Assembly (NCBI RefSeq): GCF_009295635.1
Contig: NZ_WHIW01000006.1
Coordinates: forward strand, 1 to 64,000
DNA length: 64,000 nt
DNA from: Alkalilimnicola sp. S0819
GTDB taxonomy: Bacteria > Pseudomonadota > Gammaproteobacteria > Nitrococcales > WHIW01
Direction of reading: 5' to 3'
In this document: positions 53,601 to 61,735 of the stretch, piece after piece
How the letters are laid out: each line of letters opens with the position of its first letter
How positions within the stretch are numbered: position 1 is the stretch's first letter
Made by a program: the position numbers and the translations under genes
Notes under the pieces: generated by a model
Told to the model about the DNA's origin: nothing
The model's database searches: none
What the model saw: only the letters and a program-made list of their open reading frames with translations

Positions 53601-54043
53601 GCCGGCTGGCCCTGGGTGTCCTTCATCCAGAACACCTGGGCCAAGGTGACGTGGCGGTCGAAGCCCTCGTTGTAGAAGTGCCCCAGGATCACCGAATAAC
53701 TGTTGTGATCCCGCAGGGCCACGGCCCGGGCCGCGGCGCCGGCGGCCTCGCGCTCGGTCTTGTAGTAGCCGAGCACGTAGGAGCGCAGCGAGCGCTCCTT
53801 CGCCTCGGCGCCGGCCGCCTTGTTGTAGGTGATGCGCTGGGCGGGCACCAGCAGGGTGGTGAGCGCGTCCACCACGGTGGATTTGCCCGAGCCGATGTCG
53901 CCGGTGAGCAGGGCGTTCTCGCCCCCCGGCGGCAGGCGCCAGACCCGTTGGTGGAAGGTGCCCCAGTTGAACAGCTCGAAGCGCTGCAGGCGAAAGCCGG
54001 CGCGGGCGTTGGAGGCGGCGAAATCCAGCAGCTCTTCCTGCAT
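50651..54043 (-). CDS. jetC: Wadjet JetC (SMC/MukB-like ATPase)
   Basis: An 1130-residue SMC-family ATPase. The N-terminal head has FRLQRFELFNWGTFHQRVW and Walker A ENALLTGDIGSGKSTVVDAL. Two long coiled-coil regions flank a hinge-like middle (about 400-620). The C-terminal head carries the signature SGGKSGGQKEKLAYTVLAAS and Walker B SFRFVVIDEAFGRGSDESAR. The start at MQEELLDF overlaps the jetB stop by one base (TGATG) after a GGAGGG site. It is the motor of the anti-plasmid complex. Confidence 0.95.
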   Translation of the reverse strand: MQEELLDFAASNARAGFRLQRFELFNWGTFHQRVWRLPPGGENALLTGDIGSGKSTVVDALTTLLVPAQRITYNKAAGAEAKERSLRSYVLGYYKTEREAAGAAARAVALRDHNSYSVILGHFYNEGFDRHVTLAQVFWMKDTQGQPARFYVVADRALSIAEDFAGFGTDINDLRKRLRAAEGMELHDAFPPYGAAFRRRFGLDNEQALELFNQTVSMKSVGNLTEFVRSHMLEAFPVEQRIEALIGHFDDLNRAHAAVAKARAQIELLEPLVADAERHAELAAEAALLRACREALRPWFARLKGELLEARLEKLARELERAQARIDEQSRLRRERQARRDELKRAIADNGGDRLERIRTELATRAEQQQARRQKAQDYARLAERLELPAASMADTFLANRRALEAQRESIAPRRDAAQNAITETGFELRELKKRHDELQEELDSLRRRRSNLPAHMLALRERLCADLALDEQALPFAGELIQVREDQGDWEGAAERLLHGFGLSLLVPDEHYARVADWVERTHLRGRLVYFRIRPPRRQEPAERHPASLVRKLVIRPDSAFYPWLEAELARRFDYACCEEMADFRRERRAITRAGQIKTEGGRHEKDDRHRIDDRSRYVLGWSNEAKIAVLARQAQDLQRRMGELAEAIARHQAEQKRLQARLEDLGRLEMFADYQELDWRALAVEIERLERERRELEAESDLLRALGAQLAELERDIDTGEQALAAAQREQATAQAKQEDAERARDEADALLAAATDAQRERCFPRLAAMREEALGDARLTVESCDNRQQDLRDWLQKRLDAEEKRIQRLRERIIDAMRVYKDRYPLDAQDVDVDIAAAEEFARMLQALRDDGLPRFEARFKALLNENTIREVAGFQAQLNRQREVIRERMESINRSLHQIDYNPGRYIALLAEPAGDADVRDFQQELRACTEGALTGSEDEQYSEAKFLQVQRVIERFRGREGTAELDRRWTRKVTDVRNWFSFSASERWREDDAEHEHYTDSGGKSGGQKEKLAYTVLAASLAYQFGLEWGETRSRSFRFVVIDEAFGRGSDESARYGLELFRRLDLQLLIVTPLQKIHIIEPFVANVGFVHNVDGRESRLRNLSIEEYRAEKAARGLVHAESEQP

Positions 54044-54648
54044 CAGCCGCCCTCCCCGGCATGGGCGCGATACTCCGCCAGCCGGTCCTGGAACTCCGAC
54101 AGCCACTGGGCGTCCACATAGGCCTTGAGAATGCGGCGCACTTCCAGCTGGTCGGGCTGGCCGCGCAGGCGGCGCAGAAAACCCAGCTCGACGGCCTTGT
54201 TGATGTGGCTGTCGATGCGGTCCACCAGCTTCGCCTCGTTGGCGCTCTCGGGCAGGAACACCCGCATCAGCTCGACGATCTGCTCACGGGCCAGGATCAG
54301 CCGCGGGTCGCCGCCGCCGGCGTCATGCTCGGCGAGCTTCTTGCGCAGCAGCGCCAGCAGCAGGCTCACCGGGTAGCTCAGCGCCCGGCGCGGCACCAGC
54401 CGCGGCAGCGCGGCGCCGTCCGCGTCTTCGCGGCGCTGGCCCAGGTAGGCGTAGCCCTCGGCCTCGTCCAGGTTCAGCTCCAGGCCGAGCACCGCCACGT
54501 AATCACGCACGCGGGCCTGCAAGTCCAGCAGCCCCTGCCAGGTCTCGGGGGCCTGGTCCTGGTAGAGCACGCCCTTGAAAAGCGCGATCAGCACGGTGGA
54601 AAGCCGATCGTCGGTGGTCTCTTCGGTCATGGCCGGATTGTGCCGCAT
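54043..54648 (-). CDS. jetB: Wadjet JetB (DUF4194, kite subunit)
   Basis: A 201-residue DUF4194 protein, the MukE-like kite subunit. Visible features: LSTVLIALFKGVLYQDQAPE, YVAVLGLELNLDEAEGYAYL, YPVSLLLALLRKKLAEHDAG and a C-terminal winged helix (KAVELGFLRRLRGQPDQLEV). The ATG at 54648 overlaps the jetA stop (TAATG); a second ATG 18 bases later is possible. It links JetA to the JetC heads. Confidence 0.92.
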   Translation of the reverse strand: MRHNPAMTEETTDDRLSTVLIALFKGVLYQDQAPETWQGLLDLQARVRDYVAVLGLELNLDEAEGYAYLGQRREDADGAALPRLVPRRALSYPVSLLLALLRKKLAEHDAGGGDPRLILAREQIVELMRVFLPESANEAKLVDRIDSHINKAVELGFLRRLRGQPDQLEVRRILKAYVDAQWLSEFQDRLAEYRAHAGEGG

Positions 54649-56084
54649 TAGCGGGTGTAGATCACGGTGGGCAGGGTGGCCCGGCGGTGGCGCCCTTCGG
54701 CATCCACCCAGGCGATCCGCTGAGGGCGGTCCTCGTCGATCACCCCACCGGGCTCCTCGGCCGCCAGGCTGAGATAGGCCACCAGCTCGGCCAGCCCCTG
54801 GCGCAGCGGCTCGGCTTCCACCAGCTCCGGCAGCGACACCTGGGCACGGGCCTGCAGGGCGCGGCGGATATGGGCGCGCAGCCGCTGCTTGTCCACGTAC
54901 ACCTGCTCGAAGAGCGCATCGGCGTCGGTATCGGCCGTGCCCTGTTCCAATACCTGCTGCTCGATGCGCGGTTTCACCGGCGGCGCATAGAGCGGACGCT
55001 CCATGGGCATCTCCAGCCGCGGCGCGCTCTCTTCCAGGCTCAGGCCCAGATTGTCCGGCGGTTCGTCGCGCAGGGCCAGGGCGTGCTGCTCGAGCTCGCG
55101 CAGCAGCTCCATGATGCGGCGGTTCTCCAGCCAGGCCTGGTCATCCAGGTAGCGGCGCAGCTGCTCGGAGAGCCGGGCCACGGTGCGCTGGGTAGCCTCG
55201 CCGGCCTGCAGCCAGTCGTGGTGCACGCGGGCCAGGCGCCGGTCGGGCTCCAGGTCGGCGATCTCGGGCCGCTCGAGCAGGGCCTGCAGGCGCTCGGTGA
55301 GCTCCTCCTGGCGGGCCGGCGACATGAGAAAGTCCCAGAAGGCGCGAAAGCTCTTGCCCTGGTCGGAATCGCTGATGGCGTCCTGCTCGCCGAAGACCTC
55401 GTCGAGCAACTCGCCCTTGCTCCCCTCCCAGGTGGCGATGCGCATGCGCACCTCCCGGTCCAGGCCGCGAAAGTTCTGCTCCACCTGGCGAAAATCCGCC
55501 AGCAGCTCACGGGCCACCCCGGCGAGCTGCAGATAACGCTCCTTGAGCTGGGTGGCGTCCATCAGCGGCAGCTCGCCGCCGCGGATCCGCCCGATCTGCG
55601 CTTCCAGCTCGGCCTTGCGTCGCTGCAGCTCGGCGATGCGCCGCGCCGGGTCGGTGTCCGTGCCCTCGGCGATCTGGCGCAGCAGCTCGAACACCGTCAT
55701 CAGCCGGGATTCGGTGCCCACGAAGCGCGGCCGCTCCAGCGCCTGCAGCCAGCGAATGGCCTGCTCGGCGGCGGGCGTCAGGTCGAACACCGGCTCATCG
55801 CTGCCGTCCCGGTAATACTTGCGCAGCCAGCCGTGCTCGTCATCGGCCCACTCGTTGAGGTACTCCAGTGCCCGCCGGGGGTAGGCCTCCTCGCCGAGCT
55901 GCTCGCGCAAGGTGAACAGATGATCGTCCAGCCGCGCCACGGCCTCGTCCTCGGGCAGGCTGCGCAGGTTGGGGGCGATGAAGCACTCGTGCAGGAAGGC
56001 GCCGACGAAGGGCGCGTGCTCGGCGCGCAGCAGCCGCCAGGCGGGGTGGGTGCGGCGCAGGGTTTGCAGGTAGCTGAAATCCAT
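54648..56084 (-). CDS. jetA: Wadjet JetA (DUF3375, kleisin subunit)
   Basis: A 478-residue DUF3375 protein, the MukF-like kleisin. The N-terminus is YLQTLRRTHPAWRLLRAEHA followed by a winged-helix part. The central region has FVGTESRLMTVFELLRQIAE and a coiled coil (RRIAELQRRKAELEAQIGRI). FGEQDAISDSDQGKSFRAFW is the family's most conserved block. The start at MDFSYLQ is preferred because residues upstream are not conserved-looking. First gene of jetABCD. Confidence 0.93.
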   Translation of the reverse strand: MDFSYLQTLRRTHPAWRLLRAEHAPFVGAFLHECFIAPNLRSLPEDEAVARLDDHLFTLREQLGEEAYPRRALEYLNEWADDEHGWLRKYYRDGSDEPVFDLTPAAEQAIRWLQALERPRFVGTESRLMTVFELLRQIAEGTDTDPARRIAELQRRKAELEAQIGRIRGGELPLMDATQLKERYLQLAGVARELLADFRQVEQNFRGLDREVRMRIATWEGSKGELLDEVFGEQDAISDSDQGKSFRAFWDFLMSPARQEELTERLQALLERPEIADLEPDRRLARVHHDWLQAGEATQRTVARLSEQLRRYLDDQAWLENRRIMELLRELEQHALALRDEPPDNLGLSLEESAPRLEMPMERPLYAPPVKPRIEQQVLEQGTADTDADALFEQVYVDKQRLRAHIRRALQARAQVSLPELVEAEPLRQGLAELVAYLSLAAEEPGGVIDEDRPQRIAWVDAEGRHRRATLPTVIYTR

Positions 56085-56249
56085 GGGTTGAGTGTGTCCG
56101 GGCTCGGGGCGGCTTGTCGACAAGCATCACTGTAGACCGTGCACGGCGGCAATTGGCCTGCCGCCGACGGCTGGGTTAGCCTCCGAGTGGGGCGCGGCGC
56201 TGTCGCACGCCCACCGTGACCATAAGCAAAACCATAAGGAACGCCGCCG

Positions 56250-56612
56250 ATGAATGCGCAACTGTCCGAAACCGATAACCTGATCCGTGACATCAGCCGC
56301 CCGCTGGCCGAAGGCAGCTTCTGGCTGAAGCTGGTGGGGGTGATGCTGATCATCTACGGCGTGCTCACTGCGCTGAGCATCATCGGCCTGCTGATCGCCT
56401 GGCTGCCCATCTGGATGGGTGTGATCCTGTTCCAGGCCGCCGGCGCCGCCCAGCAGGCGCAGAGCAGCGGTGATCAGGCGGTGCTGCTGCGCGCCATGAG
56501 CAAGCTGAAGGTGTACTTCACGATCATGGGCGTGCTGACCCTGATCGGCCTGGTACTGGGGCTGGTGGGCTTTTTCATGGGCGGCATCGGCATGATGGCC
56601 GCCGGCATGTAG
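56250..56612 (+). CDS. DUF5362-like small membrane protein
   Basis: A 120-residue protein. A cytoplasmic N-terminus (ETDNLIRDISRPLAEGSFWL) leads into a first pair of helices (KLVGVMLIIYGVLTALSIIG, LIAWLPIWMGVILFQAAGAA), a polar loop (QSSGDQAVLLRAMSKLKVYF) and a final helix pair (TIMGVLTLIGLVLGLVGFFM). This pattern matches DUF5362. No function is established. It is transcribed away from the Wadjet operon. Confidence 0.75.
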   Translation: MNAQLSETDNLIRDISRPLAEGSFWLKLVGVMLIIYGVLTALSIIGLLIAWLPIWMGVILFQAAGAAQQAQSSGDQAVLLRAMSKLKVYFTIMGVLTLIGLVLGLVGFFMGGIGMMAAGM

Positions 56613-56620
56613 GCTCTGCG

Positions 56621-56642
56621 CGGCGGGCCGGAAGGCCCGCCG
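56621..56642. terminator. Hairpin between convergent genes
   Basis: A 9-bp perfect stem (CGGCGGGCC, GGCCCGCCG) closes a four-base loop, 8 bases after the DUF5362-like stop and 39 bases from the convergent CsgG-like stop. No T run follows, so it may act as a bidirectional barrier rather than a classical terminator. Confidence 0.5.
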
Positions 56643-56681
56643 TCCTCCGCGGCAGCCACGCAGCTGCCATGCAGGTGTGGC

Positions 56682-57950
56682 TCAACGCCGATCGAACGGC
56701 AGGCGCACCCCTCCATCGGCGCTGGTCTCCACCTGGCTTTCCCGCCGAGTCGTATCCGGCGCATCGCCCGCCGGGGCCTGGTACGGCCGCAGGATGGCGT
56801 GCTGCTGCACAGCCGCGGCATCGCCTTCAAGCAGTTCCGCGTAGGCCATTTTCGGCGCCACCCGAACAACCTCGACCAAGCCCACTCGCTGCTCGATCTT
56901 CCCCAGCGGCTCCTTGGTGTACGGATCCACCAGAGTTTCTCCAAGGTTGAAGACCTCGAAGCGCTCGCCCTGGGCGATGCTGTCCGCCCCCTGGTTGAGC
57001 ACCAGTTGACCGCCGGCGGCGGACACCACCCGCAAGGGGTAGATGTTGTTGAGCATGGTGCGGGCAAGCCTGTTGCCTACCAGGCCGAAGACGCCCTGTT
57101 CGGGGGCATCGCGAATGTCCAGCGCCACGACGACCTCGTCCGCCCACTTCACCTGCCGCGTGGCGAGGGCGATCACTTCGTAGTGAACCCGGGCGGCAAT
57201 ACGGGTGCTTTCGTAGCGCTCGCCGCTGGCACGGATCACACGCGGCTCACGGGCCCCGTCCAATTCGATGATGCTGCCGACCAACAGATAATCGGCGCCC
57301 AGCGCTTGCCCCAGCCGCGCCTTTTCGGCAACAGGCACCTGCCCCGAGCGTAGCCGGGCGAACTCGTCTTCCAGCGCCCTGTCATGGGCACGGTCCAGCA
57401 CCGCCAGGCGGCGGCTCTGGGTGATCGCCCGGGTGATGGCCTCGCGCAGGCGCTCGGCGGCCAGCGCCCCCGGCAGTTCGCCTGCCGGCAGACGGTAGTG
57501 CGCCTGACGGGCGGCAAAATCGGCCACGACCATGCGCCGCCGCTTGTCGCTGGGCAGGCCCGGCGTCTGGTAGGTCGGCAACTTCACCTGCAGCTCCACC
57601 CGGTGAGCGCTGCCGAGGCGCTCCGAATCGAGCACCCGGAAGCTTTTCACCAGGCCGCGTGCCGCGCTCCGGGTCACCGAATCCTGGCGGACCGCGACCT
57701 CGCCCGCGCTGTAGTCGCGGGCGTTGTCGTAACCCGAGGCCCGCTGCTCGCTGACGCTGCGCTCACTCCTGGAGCTGATGCTGAGCCCGTAGACCTGTTC
57801 CACGGCCCGCATCAACGCCGCATCGATGGCGGCATCCTCCGTCGCCGCTTGCGCTTGAACCCGCAGGCTCATCTCGCCGGCCAGGCTGGTCGCGGCAGGC
57901 GCCGCGACCAGCAAGGCGAGCAGTACCCGAAGACTGTGCTTCAACCCCAT
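56682..57950 (-). CDS. CsgG/HfaB-like secreted protein
   Basis: A 422-residue protein with a signal peptide (LRVLLALLVAAPAATSLAGE). An N-terminal domain of about 100 residues (ATEDAAIDAALMRAVEQVYG, RGLVKSFRVLDSERLGSAHR) resembles FlgT-type N-terminal domains. A CsgG-like core follows (MVVADFAARQAHYRLP, LREAITRAITQSRRLAVLDR, GQALGADYLLVGSIIELDGA), and the C-terminus has an SH3-like stretch (IAQGERFEVFNLGETLVDPY). CsgG proper is an outer-membrane lipoprotein channel; no lipobox cysteine is seen here, so this may be periplasmic. It is the last gene of the COG3014-LpoB-DUF6844-CsgG cluster. Confidence 0.75.
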   Translation of the reverse strand: MGLKHSLRVLLALLVAAPAATSLAGEMSLRVQAQAATEDAAIDAALMRAVEQVYGLSISSRSERSVSEQRASGYDNARDYSAGEVAVRQDSVTRSAARGLVKSFRVLDSERLGSAHRVELQVKLPTYQTPGLPSDKRRRMVVADFAARQAHYRLPAGELPGALAAERLREAITRAITQSRRLAVLDRAHDRALEDEFARLRSGQVPVAEKARLGQALGADYLLVGSIIELDGAREPRVIRASGERYESTRIAARVHYEVIALATRQVKWADEVVVALDIRDAPEQGVFGLVGNRLARTMLNNIYPLRVVSAAGGQLVLNQGADSIAQGERFEVFNLGETLVDPYTKEPLGKIEQRVGLVEVVRVAPKMAYAELLEGDAAAVQQHAILRPYQAPAGDAPDTTRRESQVETSADGGVRLPFDRR

Positions 57951-57959
57951 GCCGGCCCC

Positions 57960-59360
57960 CTAGAAGTCGGACGAGTCCATCGAATCCATGCTTTGCACGG
58001 TGCCGGCCGAGCCTTTTGTGCGCTGAGCCGGTTTGGAGCTCGCCTTGCCCGCATTCTGGCCGCGGATATCCCGGGCCAGCTGCTCGCTGCGCGGATGCCA
58101 GAGGTAGACCACACCGTTGATTTCGTGACCGTACAGCGGATGTTTCTCCGTCCAGCGATACAGCTCGGTGATGCCGGGCAGGTCATTCATGCGCCCGCGC
58201 ACCGTGGTGCTGCTATCCAGCTGACGGATGTATTCCACGTAGGATTCCTCGGAAACCTGGGTCACGCCATCCACATGGCGCGCGACGCCCTCGGTGGCGC
58301 GGCTGGCGGTGGTGCTCTGGCTCTCGCGGTTGGTGCCGCTGGAGTTGATCAGATAGGCGAAGTTCGCCAGGGCGGTGCTTTTCGCCGAGGCGAACGCCAC
58401 TTCGCGCTGGTCGGCTCGGCGCTGGAAGTCCTCACCCTGGTAGGGGTTGCCGGCCTGCCCATAGGAGATCAGCACCGGGTAGCCCTGATCGTCATACATG
58501 TGCCGAACGCCGAATTCGTTCATCAGGCCTTTGCGATGGGCCTGCATATAGGCCTTGAGCGGTTCGCCCCGGGCGCGCTCAGGGCTCGGGCTCACTTCGC
58601 CTCGGCTGCTGACCAGGTTGTCGATCCGGGCCCGGAACTTCGGCGATGCGACGATGGCGACGGCCACCGCATGATCGCCATTGGCGTTGTGCGCCTCGAA
58701 GGTCTTCACGACGATCACGCCATCGAGGGTGGCGCGGGCGCGGCTGATTTCCCGGGAAGTCACCGCCCGACGGAACAGGGTCGCTCGCTTCTCCGGCGGC
58801 GCGGCCTTGAATTCGGACGGGTCCATGCCAAGCTCACGCAGTTGCTCATCCAGCTTGCCGCTGGCCACCCCCACCGCCTTGTTCAGCACGGCCATCAAGC
58901 GGCTGTTGGATCGCAGTTCCTCGGGCGAGAAATCAGGCATCTGGTTGCCGTTGTCGAACAGCTCCCGCACCTGCTCGGCGGTGGTGGTCACGCCCTGCTG
59001 GACCATGTATTTCGCCTTGGCCTTGAGCAGTGCTTCATCATAGGCACTGGCACGGAAATCCGCCCACTGACGATGTTCCGGCCTCGCCATGACGCTGGCG
59101 CTGGCGGTGGTATAGAACAGCTCGTTGCGGCTGGCCCTGCGCAGAAAAGCCGCCCCCGCGCCGTTCGTCTCCCACGCGTTGATCAGGCTTTGCAGCTCCA
59201 TGTTGGGGTCCACCGGCTCGGCCGGCGGCTCGGCGGCGCGATTCACGTCCGCCATCACGGCGGGCTCCGCGCCCGCGGGCTGTGCCCGTCCGCCCTCGGC
59301 CCAGGCGGCCGGCGCCGCGATCAAGGTGGCGGCCAGAAGGGCGTTGATCATCTTTTTCAT
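57960..59360 (-). CDS. Exported DUF6844-like protein
   Basis: A 466-residue exported protein with a signal peptide (KKMINALLAATLIAAPAAWA). The body is mixed alpha/beta with AVLNKAVGVASGKLDEQLRE, SRARATLDGVIVVKTFEAHN, DHAVAVAIVASPKFRARIDN and VLISYGQAGNPYQGEDFQRR, and a low-complexity Ser/Asp/Met tail. I associate this with DUF6844, found next to LpoB-like and CsgG-like genes in other gammaproteobacteria (from memory). The start at 59360 opens directly on the signal peptide; 19 bases separate it from the upstream gene. Confidence 0.7.
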   Translation of the reverse strand: MKKMINALLAATLIAAPAAWAEGGRAQPAGAEPAVMADVNRAAEPPAEPVDPNMELQSLINAWETNGAGAAFLRRASRNELFYTTASASVMARPEHRQWADFRASAYDEALLKAKAKYMVQQGVTTTAEQVRELFDNGNQMPDFSPEELRSNSRLMAVLNKAVGVASGKLDEQLRELGMDPSEFKAAPPEKRATLFRRAVTSREISRARATLDGVIVVKTFEAHNANGDHAVAVAIVASPKFRARIDNLVSSRGEVSPSPERARGEPLKAYMQAHRKGLMNEFGVRHMYDDQGYPVLISYGQAGNPYQGEDFQRRADQREVAFASAKSTALANFAYLINSSGTNRESQSTTASRATEGVARHVDGVTQVSEESYVEYIRQLDSSTTVRGRMNDLPGITELYRWTEKHPLYGHEINGVVYLWHPRSEQLARDIRGQNAGKASSKPAQRTKGSAGTVQSMDSMDSSDF

Positions 59361-59379
59361 TGTTCTGCCTCGAAAGCCT

Positions 59380-59991
59380 TTACCAGGACACGGTCTTGTT
59401 GGAGCCGCGCTTGACGATGGGTGTTTCGCCTTCCCAGAAGGCGAGCCCACTGTTGATATCGGTGAGCGTGAGCTGGAAGTAGTATTCCACCTGCTGACGC
59501 CCGTCCGAGAGCTTGTGATTGCGCTGAATGATCTTGCCGGACAGGCTGTAATCCGGTGCCACCATCTGCCCTTCCCGGGCGACGGTCTCCTGCTTGAATT
59601 CCCGCGATTGGCGCAGCTCCCGCGCCCGGTTGACCATCTCGTCCTCGGCGCCGTTGAGGCCGACCGCGGTGGTGGTGACCACCTTGCCCGATCGCAGCAG
59701 GGCGACGCGAATCTTCTTCACCAACTGGTCCGTGTCGATACGCTGCATGGTGTCGTTGGTCATGCGGGAGATCGCCAGCACATAGCGCCCGCCCCGCGGA
59801 TGATCCACGGCGCCGGAATCGAGCATTTCCTGCACCGCGGTGGCGGCGGCATTGTCGAAGTCGCGGTAATCGATGCCCATGGTGCCCGGGCCGTTATCGG
59901 CACGGGTGTCGACCACCTCAACGGTGCTCGCGCAGCCGGCGAGCAGGGCAAGCGCGAACGCGGCAGACAGGAAGCGGGGGAACTTGTTCAT
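59380..59991 (-). CDS. LpoB-like lipoprotein
   Basis: A 203-residue lipoprotein (FLSAAFALALLAGCASTVEV, lipobox LAGC). The mature part has the LpoB/CsgG-like fold: YRDFDNAAATAVQEMLDSGA, RYVLAISRMTNDTMQRIDTD, QLVKKIRVALLRSGKVVTTT, DYSLSGKIIQRN and YYFQLTLTDINSGLAFWEGE. LpoB in E. coli activates PBP1b from the outer membrane. Here the linked genes suggest a distinct envelope assembly, so a peptidoglycan role is only a possibility. Confidence 0.82.
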   Translation of the reverse strand: MNKFPRFLSAAFALALLAGCASTVEVVDTRADNGPGTMGIDYRDFDNAAATAVQEMLDSGAVDHPRGGRYVLAISRMTNDTMQRIDTDQLVKKIRVALLRSGKVVTTTAVGLNGAEDEMVNRARELRQSREFKQETVAREGQMVAPDYSLSGKIIQRNHKLSDGRQQVEYYFQLTLTDINSGLAFWEGETPIVKRGSNKTVSW

Positions 59992-60005
59992 TAACGGGAC
60001 TCCGA

Positions 60006-61472
60006 TCAGTTCTGGCTGACAAGCCGTTCGGGCGGGAAGCTCATGACAACATGACTGGGGGTCGTGCCGGCGCGCGCGGCCTTGACGTAAACAATGCTGA
60101 ACGGCGCATCCGGAAGGCTGACCTCCACCGGCGCCAGGTCCGGGGAACCGATGGTAACCGTGCCGGTGGCCGGACGTGCAAAGCGCGCCACCTGGAACTC
60201 CTTGGGCAAGGCGGTCCACATGCGCTGGTCGGCCTCGGTGGTGGCGCGCTGGATGAGTGCAGCGACAATACCCGCGGCCGCACCGCTGGTCCGGGTGATC
60301 TCGGACTGGACGTAGGTTTTCAGAATGGCGCCCAACACGGCACGTGTAAGCACGTAGCTGTAGTCCTTCTTGAACTCGGTGCCAATTACCCGATCCATAT
60401 CGGCAACGGTAGCGGTCTTGAGCTGCAGCTCATTGCCATCGGCGATGCGCAGGCTCTTGGTCGCCGCCGGGCGCGGCTCCAGCTTGGGCAAGGCGATACT
60501 GGTGTACAAAACATCATCGCTCACCAGAAACAGGGGGATATCGAAGCGCCGCTCACGCTTGACCGGCCCCAGGCCGTTTTCGAACAGCACCCAGACCACG
60601 GGTTCGAGCGGCTGCTCTAGGCCGCCGCTGCTCAAACCCTCCACCAGCGCAAGATCCTGCTGAACGTAGTCATTGTCAGGCACCATGGACGCGACCCGCT
60701 TGAGCGCATCATGGGACTTGCGCAGGTCGCCGGCGTCGCCGGTGTCGGTCGCCGCCAACAGGAAGAAAAGGCCATTGACGTAGGTGGCAAAAGGGTTGAC
60801 GAAGTCCGGATAGGCGGCCCAGCGATCGAGTTCAATATGCGAGAGCACCTTGCGCTCCACCACCGCAAGACTACGCTTGGTATCCACGCGGTTGGCCCCT
60901 CCCCGGTGCTTCGCCGTCTCCGCGGCTTGGCGCTCCTCCAGCTCCTCCTGCCGCTTGGCGATTTCCTTCGCGAAAGCCTCCACCGCACGGCGCTGGCGAT
61001 CGTCGGCGCGGTTCAGCTCTACGCGAGCATTCCCCAGATCACCCTCGGCGAGCATATTCAGCGCCTTGAAGGTATTTACCATGACGCCGTCATAGATCGC
61101 CGGCTCATAGCCCATCACGCTATCGTTCACCAGCACGGCCAGGGCATTCTCGCCGCCGTCGCGGATGAGGCTCTCACCGTCCTCACGGGTCATCAGCGCT
61201 TCGGCAAAATCGAAATAGGCATTACTGGTGCGATAGTCGGCCGCGCCGCGTAACGCCGATGCCGCTTGCAGGGTCCAGAGCAGATTTTCCGGGGCCTTGT
61301 CGCCGGGCCCGGCCTTGTCCATGGCGTATTCGCTGGCCGCCACGTAATTGCTGGCCTCGAAGTGCTCGTCGAAGCCGGAAATCTGCCGTGCCTGATGCGC
61401 GGCACAGCCAGCGAGAAGGGCGGCCGACACCAACACGCCGACGCCGCGAAGGAAAGCGGTATGGATCTGCAA
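60006..61472 (-). CDS. COG3014-like outer-membrane lipoprotein
   Basis: A 488-residue lipoprotein (FLRGVGVLVSAALLAGCAAH, lipobox LAGC) with TPR-like helices in the first half (HFEASNYVAASEYAMDKAGP, YDGVMVNTFKALNMLAEGDL, NARVELNRADDRQRRAVEAF). An LPS/adhesin-like beta region follows (PVVWVLFENGLGPVKRERRF, DIPLFLVSDDVLYTSIALPK). I choose a TTG start at 61472, since no ATG lies between the upstream stop region and the signal peptide in this frame and GGGGGT precedes it. It heads a four-gene operon with the LpoB-like, DUF6844-like and CsgG-like genes, separated by 14, 19 and 9 bases. Confidence 0.75.
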   Translation of the reverse strand: MQIHTAFLRGVGVLVSAALLAGCAAHQARQISGFDEHFEASNYVAASEYAMDKAGPGDKAPENLLWTLQAASALRGAADYRTSNAYFDFAEALMTREDGESLIRDGGENALAVLVNDSVMGYEPAIYDGVMVNTFKALNMLAEGDLGNARVELNRADDRQRRAVEAFAKEIAKRQEELEERQAAETAKHRGGANRVDTKRSLAVVERKVLSHIELDRWAAYPDFVNPFATYVNGLFFLLAATDTGDAGDLRKSHDALKRVASMVPDNDYVQQDLALVEGLSSGGLEQPLEPVVWVLFENGLGPVKRERRFDIPLFLVSDDVLYTSIALPKLEPRPAATKSLRIADGNELQLKTATVADMDRVIGTEFKKDYSYVLTRAVLGAILKTYVQSEITRTSGAAAGIVAALIQRATTEADQRMWTALPKEFQVARFARPATGTVTIGSPDLAPVEVSLPDAPFSIVYVKAARAGTTPSHVVMSFPPERLVSQN

Positions 61473-61735
61473 GATTACCCCCGGGGAATATTTCTTGATT
61501 GTTGTTTGGCGGGCATTTAAACAGATCCCGACAAGCGTGAACAGGTTCACACTTTTCCGCCCGTAGCGGCCCCGCATGGGGACTGCCCCAACAAGGCCGA
61601 ACCGGGCTAGCCTGCCCCGCCGCCCCAGTATTCGCGGCGCAACACCCAGGCCGGCAGAATCAAGCTTGAGGGAGCGGCCTTGGTCGAGGAACACCGGCCT
61701 GCCGCAGAGCACCCTGGGAACGGATCAGTGCCTCC

